From Deltaproteobacteria bacterium RIFOXYD12_FULL_50_9 (GTDB taxonomy: Bacteria > Desulfobacterota > Desulfobulbia > Desulfobulbales > CALZHT01), in assembly GCA_001799225.1 (NCBI GenBank), contig MGTA01000231.1:3024-12590 (forward strand): a stretch of DNA of 9,567 nucleotides. The letters are read 5' to 3'. Shown in pieces: positions 6,652 to 9,567 of the stretch. The position numbers and the translations under genes are program-made. The notes below the pieces were generated by a model. That model worked only from the letters and a program-made list of their open reading frames with translations. It did not search any database and was not told where the DNA came from. Positions within the stretch are counted from its first letter, which is position 1; every line of letters starts with the position of its first letter.

Positions 6652-7254
6652 GGCAGTGTCCTCCCAAATATAAAACAAAAACTCTCTTGAGTTCGCCTCG
6701 CTGTTTAGACTATTGAATAAGCATACTTCATGCCAGAAAAGCAGCAGAATATCCTGGCGCCAAAAAGGATCCTGCCAAAACAATATCTTAGGACCATTTA
6801 GCCAATAATTACGGAGGATAAGAGCTTAAAAATCCGTGAAATACAGAAATTTTGCTGCCTAGGCTTCTCGAATCAACTGTGTCAAATTTTCCGCAATTCA
6901 AAACACAAAAAATAAATTACTCTGAAAAATATTGGCAAACGCCATGCTTATCAAATCTAACTATTAAGAATTACAGTATTTAAATATTTTCCAATATTCC
7001 GCACAAAAAATTCCATTTTAACGGAAAGTTTTGTTGCTTGTTAACTCTTTGGCTTTAATCTGAACTTGTTAGACGGGATCAACGCCATTTTGTTATGGTA
7101 TCGAGTAAAAATCGTGAAGACTATAATCTCTAACGTTCTAATAAAATTTGACAATAACTGCCGATGCGTGATACCTCAAAAAATAGGTATGATCCATACC
7201 GCAATACTTAAATAGAAACAGTAGGCTTTGCAAAATAAACACAATTTAACCCTT
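6652..7254. other. AT-rich non-coding stretch
   Basis: No convincing coding frame is seen; base composition is clearly more AT-rich than the flanking genes. It contains the palindrome GCCTAGGC near 6858, a distant inverted pair AATATTGG/CCAATATT (6928-6935 and 6991-6998), and near its right end a TTGACA box with an inverted repeat, listed separately. I see no RNA gene, insertion sequence or CRISPR repeat. Confidence 0.5.
7148..7190 (+). promoter_or_regulatory. Possible promoter with operator-like inverted repeat upstream of the small plus-strand gene
   Basis: A perfect TTGACA (7148-7153) is followed 16 bp later by GATACC (7170-7175), only a weak -10 match. An inverted repeat, ATACCT (7171-7176) and AGGTAT (7185-7190) with an 8-bp spacer, overlaps this weak -10, and a further ATACC follows at 7196-7200. 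If this is a promoter, a repressor bound at the repeat would cover it. Confidence 0.3.
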
Positions 7255-7533
7255 ATGGAATATTCTATGCAGGATGAAACAAACCAGAATAGTAAAGTAT
7301 ACTTGCAAAATGGCCAGTTAGCATACGTTATTGACAGCTTGGGCCCGATCATCGTGCCGATTACCGATAAAGACGGCAAGCCCCTGCCCGATGAACCTGA
7401 CCCGCTCGATCTCGGTGATGCCCAGATGTTGAGTCCAGACATAAATATTGATCGACGAAGGCCCCTGGCATCCCCGGCCGACACCTTTGTACTGCTGCCT
7501 CCCTATCTAAAGAAACAGGTGAGATTCTGGTAG
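7255..7533 (+). CDS. Hypothetical protein, about 92 residues
   Basis: I do not recognise the family. The product reads MEYSMQDETNQNSKVYLQNG near the start. It continues with a beta-rich stretch (LAYVIDSLGPIIVPITDKDG), then an acidic proline-rich segment (PLPDEPDPLDLGDAQM) and a basic end (PPYLKKQVRFW). There is no signal peptide, membrane span or cysteine. The start is uncertain: ATG 7255 has no clear ribosome-binding site, ATG 7267 has a weak GGA, and the frame is open back to a TTG at 7228. It precedes the chemotaxis fusion gene by 131 bp on the same strand. The coding-like composition favours a real gene, but it could be a fragment of a larger one. Confidence 0.45.
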   Translation: MEYSMQDETNQNSKVYLQNGQLAYVIDSLGPIIVPITDKDGKPLPDEPDPLDLGDAQMLSPDINIDRRRPLASPADTFVLLPPYLKKQVRFW

Positions 7534-7664
7534 TTGCAGCGAAATACACCTTATATTTTCTGTAGGCTGCAGTTGAGATCTCTTGCAGAAAAAAACCTGA
7601 TTGATATATCATATGGTTACCAATAAATTAAGACCTTAAACAGGCAACTTCAGGGAGGTAGTTG

Positions 7665-9567
7665 ATGGCAGTCGATCCCCAATTAACAATTCTTCTTGTA
7701 GAAGATGCCGGGACCATGCGAAAAATGGAGGCCCGTATTCTGAACCAGATCGGGCTTACGAATATCATCGAAGCGGTCGACGGTCAGGATGCCATAACAA
7801 AACTGCAAAACGAGACAGGAATTCAGCTGATCATCAGTGACTGGGCCATGCCAAAAATGGATGGCTATGCCCTGCTCTCCTGGGTGCGTAACGAGCCGCA
7901 GTTCAAGACAATTCCGTTTATCATGGCAACCGGGCATAGCGATAAAGCTTACATTGCTCAGGCCAAGGAGGCAGGCGCCAATGGCGTAGTCGCCAAACCA
8001 TTTACCGCTGACGAGTTGAAAAATCTTATAGACGAAATCTTCGGGGTTAAGAAGATGGTCGCCAAAAAACAGGAGACCGGCCCCAAGGTCAGCAAAGAAG
8101 GCCGGGTCCATCTAAAAATGGCACATATCCAGATCACCGACCATCTGGCCCTTGGTGTTCTGAAAAATCATATCGATGCAGGTATCACGCCCACTGAGGC
8201 TTTCAGCCTGGAAACCATCTGCCTGCCGGGTTGGAATCCTGTCCAAAAAGCCTTGGAGGAGGGTGATGTTGATGGGGCTTTTATTCTGGCGCCGGCGGCC
8301 ATGGATCTTTTCGGTTGGGGAACGCCAATCAAACTTGTGCTTTTTGCCCACCGGAACGGCAGTATCTGCGTCCGCAATAAACAGGGTAAATATGTCAAAC
8401 CATATCAACAGTTCTTCAAGCACAAGACATTTCTGATTCCACACAAGATGTCGATTCATAACATGTTGGCCCACATGTACTTTACCAGGATGGGGCTTCG
8501 GCCAGGCGTCGCCGGTAAAGAGGCGATCAATGTCCTGTTCGATGTCTGCCCACCGATCGGCATGTCGGAGTACCTTAAACAGAATTCGGATGTTTGTGGA
8601 TTCCTGGTTGCTGAGCCGATCGGTTCGCGGGCCATCAGCGCCGGTATTGCAGAAAAGCAGTTCCTTTCAAGTGAGATATGGCAGGATCACCCCTGTTGTG
8701 TCGTGGTATTCCGGGATGAGACCGTCAACAAATACCCGGAAGCTGTCCACGAATTTGTCAATCAATTGGTCAAGGCTGGACTGTTTATGCGCGACAATCT
8801 TGAACAAGCTGCTGAAATTGCGGTCTCTTTTCTCGACCCGCAGGGCAAGATCGGGCTTGACGCTGCGCTGCTTCGCCAGGTTTTAGGTGATCCTCAGGGC
8901 ATCACCACTGACAATCTCTACCCGGTCATCGAGGATCTGGAGAGCATTCAACAGTACATGGTCAATAAGATGGAGATTGGCAGGATCATTGATTTGGCAA
9001 AATTTGTTGAAACAAAATTTGCTGATCAAGCCTTTAAGGATCTACGGTTGGAAAAATTACCAGTCAAAGTGACTGATCCGGGTAGAACAGCTAAATCCGC
9101 TCCTGATGCTGCCAGAAAAGTCGAGGGCTTCCAAAACGAGATTTTAACAACCCGCGAAGGTAAATATCTGATATTCACTCTAGCCGAGGAGAGGTACGGC
9201 CTGGGGATTATGGATGTCCGTGAAATTATTGGTTTAAAAGAGATTCATGAAATATCCGGCGCCCCGAGTTACTTCAAAGGGGTAATCAACCTGCGGGACA
9301 AGGTTATTCCTATCCTTGATATGCGACTCAAATTCGGCTTTCCTGAAAAAGAGTACCATGATCGAACCTGCATAATCATCGTGGAGATCTCAGGTGTCAA
9401 AGGTTCTACCCTGATAGGCGTCATTGTCGATGCTGTTTCCGAAGTAGCCTTTATCAAAGATGGCCAGATTGAAGATCCCCCCACCTTTGGCTCCAAGGTC
9501 AACACATCCTGCATCCTGGGTCTGGCCAAACTCACTTCAGGGGTTACCATACTCCTGGATATCGATC
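7665..9567 (+). CDS. CheY receiver - NMT1/NrtA-like sensor - CheW fusion protein (3' end beyond window)
   Basis: The frame is open for 634 codons to the window edge. Residues 1-127 form a CheY-type receiver: acidic pair E13-D14, phospho-acceptor D59 in LIISDWAMPKMDG, switch threonine T89 and lysine K111 in AKPF. Residues about 148-440 resemble a periplasmic substrate-binding protein of the NMT1/THI5 or nitrate/bicarbonate-binding NrtA/CmpA type. Visible there are ITDHLALGVLK (157-167), GWNPVQKALEEGDVDGAFIL (189-208) and FLVAEPIGSRA (313-323). There is no signal peptide, so this domain is cytoplasmic. Residues about 490-634 are a CheW domain (YLIFTLAEERYGLGIMDVRE, then GVINLRDKVIPILDMR), which normally couples receptors to the CheA kinase. 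The start ATG has GGGAGG 6 nt upstream and an in-frame TAG at 7659. It probably links intracellular ligand sensing to a chemotaxis-like kinase array. The ligand is unknown. More domains could follow past the edge. Confidence 0.88.
   Translation, partial: MAVDPQLTILLVEDAGTMRKMEARILNQIGLTNIIEAVDGQDAITKLQNETGIQLIISDWAMPKMDGYALLSWVRNEPQFKTIPFIMATGHSDKAYIAQAKEAGANGVVAKPFTADELKNLIDEIFGVKKMVAKKQETGPKVSKEGRVHLKMAHIQITDHLALGVLKNHIDAGITPTEAFSLETICLPGWNPVQKALEEGDVDGAFILAPAAMDLFGWGTPIKLVLFAHRNGSICVRNKQGKYVKPYQQFFKHKTFLIPHKMSIHNMLAHMYFTRMGLRPGVAGKEAINVLFDVCPPIGMSEYLKQNSDVCGFLVAEPIGSRAISAGIAEKQFLSSEIWQDHPCCVVVFRDETVNKYPEAVHEFVNQLVKAGLFMRDNLEQAAEIAVSFLDPQGKIGLDAALLRQVLGDPQGITTDNLYPVIEDLESIQQYMVNKMEIGRIIDLAKFVETKFADQAFKDLRLEKLPVKVTDPGRTAKSAPDAARKVEGFQNEILTTREGKYLIFTLAEERYGLGIMDVREIIGLKEIHEISGAPSYFKGVINLRDKVIPILDMRLKFGFPEKEYHDRTCIIIVEISGVKGSTLIGVIVDAVSEVAFIKDGQIEDPPTFGSKVNTSCILGLAKLTSGVTILLDID

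Noticed and set aside
6652..6783. Longer version of the small minus-strand protein, starting at 6783
   Set aside because: No ribosome-binding site at that start, and the added sequence does not look like protein; the internal ATG has an ideal GGGAGG.
6928..6998. Inverted pair AATATTGG / CCAATATT as the ends of a mobile element
   Set aside because: Only 8 bp long, 55 bp apart, in AT-rich DNA with no coding content or target duplication; chance is likely.
7176..7612. Minus-strand frames overlapping the 92-residue gene
   Set aside because: They are antisense to a better plus-strand frame, lack ribosome-binding sites and have no recognisable content.
7683..8474. Minus-strand frames within the receiver and sensor region
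   Set aside because: They are antisense shadows of the clearly coding fusion gene.

Overview
The window looks like a chromosomal tRNA-flanked defence island from a Gram-negative bacterium. It is most likely a Desulfobacterota (former deltaproteobacterial) species. This placement is an inference from the chemotaxis fusion protein, the Rad52-like remnant and general gene style; no 16S rRNA or other phylogenetic marker is present.

Left half (1-5412, all minus strand): the first four genes of a type 1 BREX phage-defence operon, in transcription order brxA (5412-4612), brxB (4625-4071), brxC (4057-617) and the start of pglX (562-1, cut by the window edge). Spacing is tight: brxA and brxB overlap by 14 bp, brxB-brxC are 13 bp apart and brxC-pglX 54 bp apart. 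A good sigma70-type promoter lies about 70-95 bp upstream of brxA, with two copies of TGACAAAC just upstream of its -35 box. The partners expected after pglX (pglZ, brxL) would lie beyond base 1. BREX modifies host DNA through PglX and blocks replication of phages whose DNA is unmodified.

Middle (5413-6380): a 390-bp intergenic region, then on the plus strand a structured leader (8-bp hairpin followed by an intrinsic terminator) in front of a broken Rad52-like recombination gene. That gene has a perfect Shine-Dalgarno sequence and N-terminus, but it is stopped after 68 codons, shows signs of a frameshift, and is lost just before an initiator tRNA-fMet gene. The tRNA is on the minus strand with its own promoter and terminator, and short tandem duplications lie on both sides of it. 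This layout suggests integration or deletion at the tRNA 3' end.

Right half (6381-9567): a small minus-strand ORF of 44 codons with a strong ribosome-binding site, then an AT-rich 600-bp non-coding stretch. On the plus strand follow an unrecognised protein of about 92 residues and a long open gene that runs off the right edge. The long gene encodes a three-part fusion: a CheY-type receiver, an NMT1/NrtA-like ligand-binding domain without signal peptide, and a CheW domain. It probably belongs to a chemotaxis-like signalling pathway and is separate from the BREX island.
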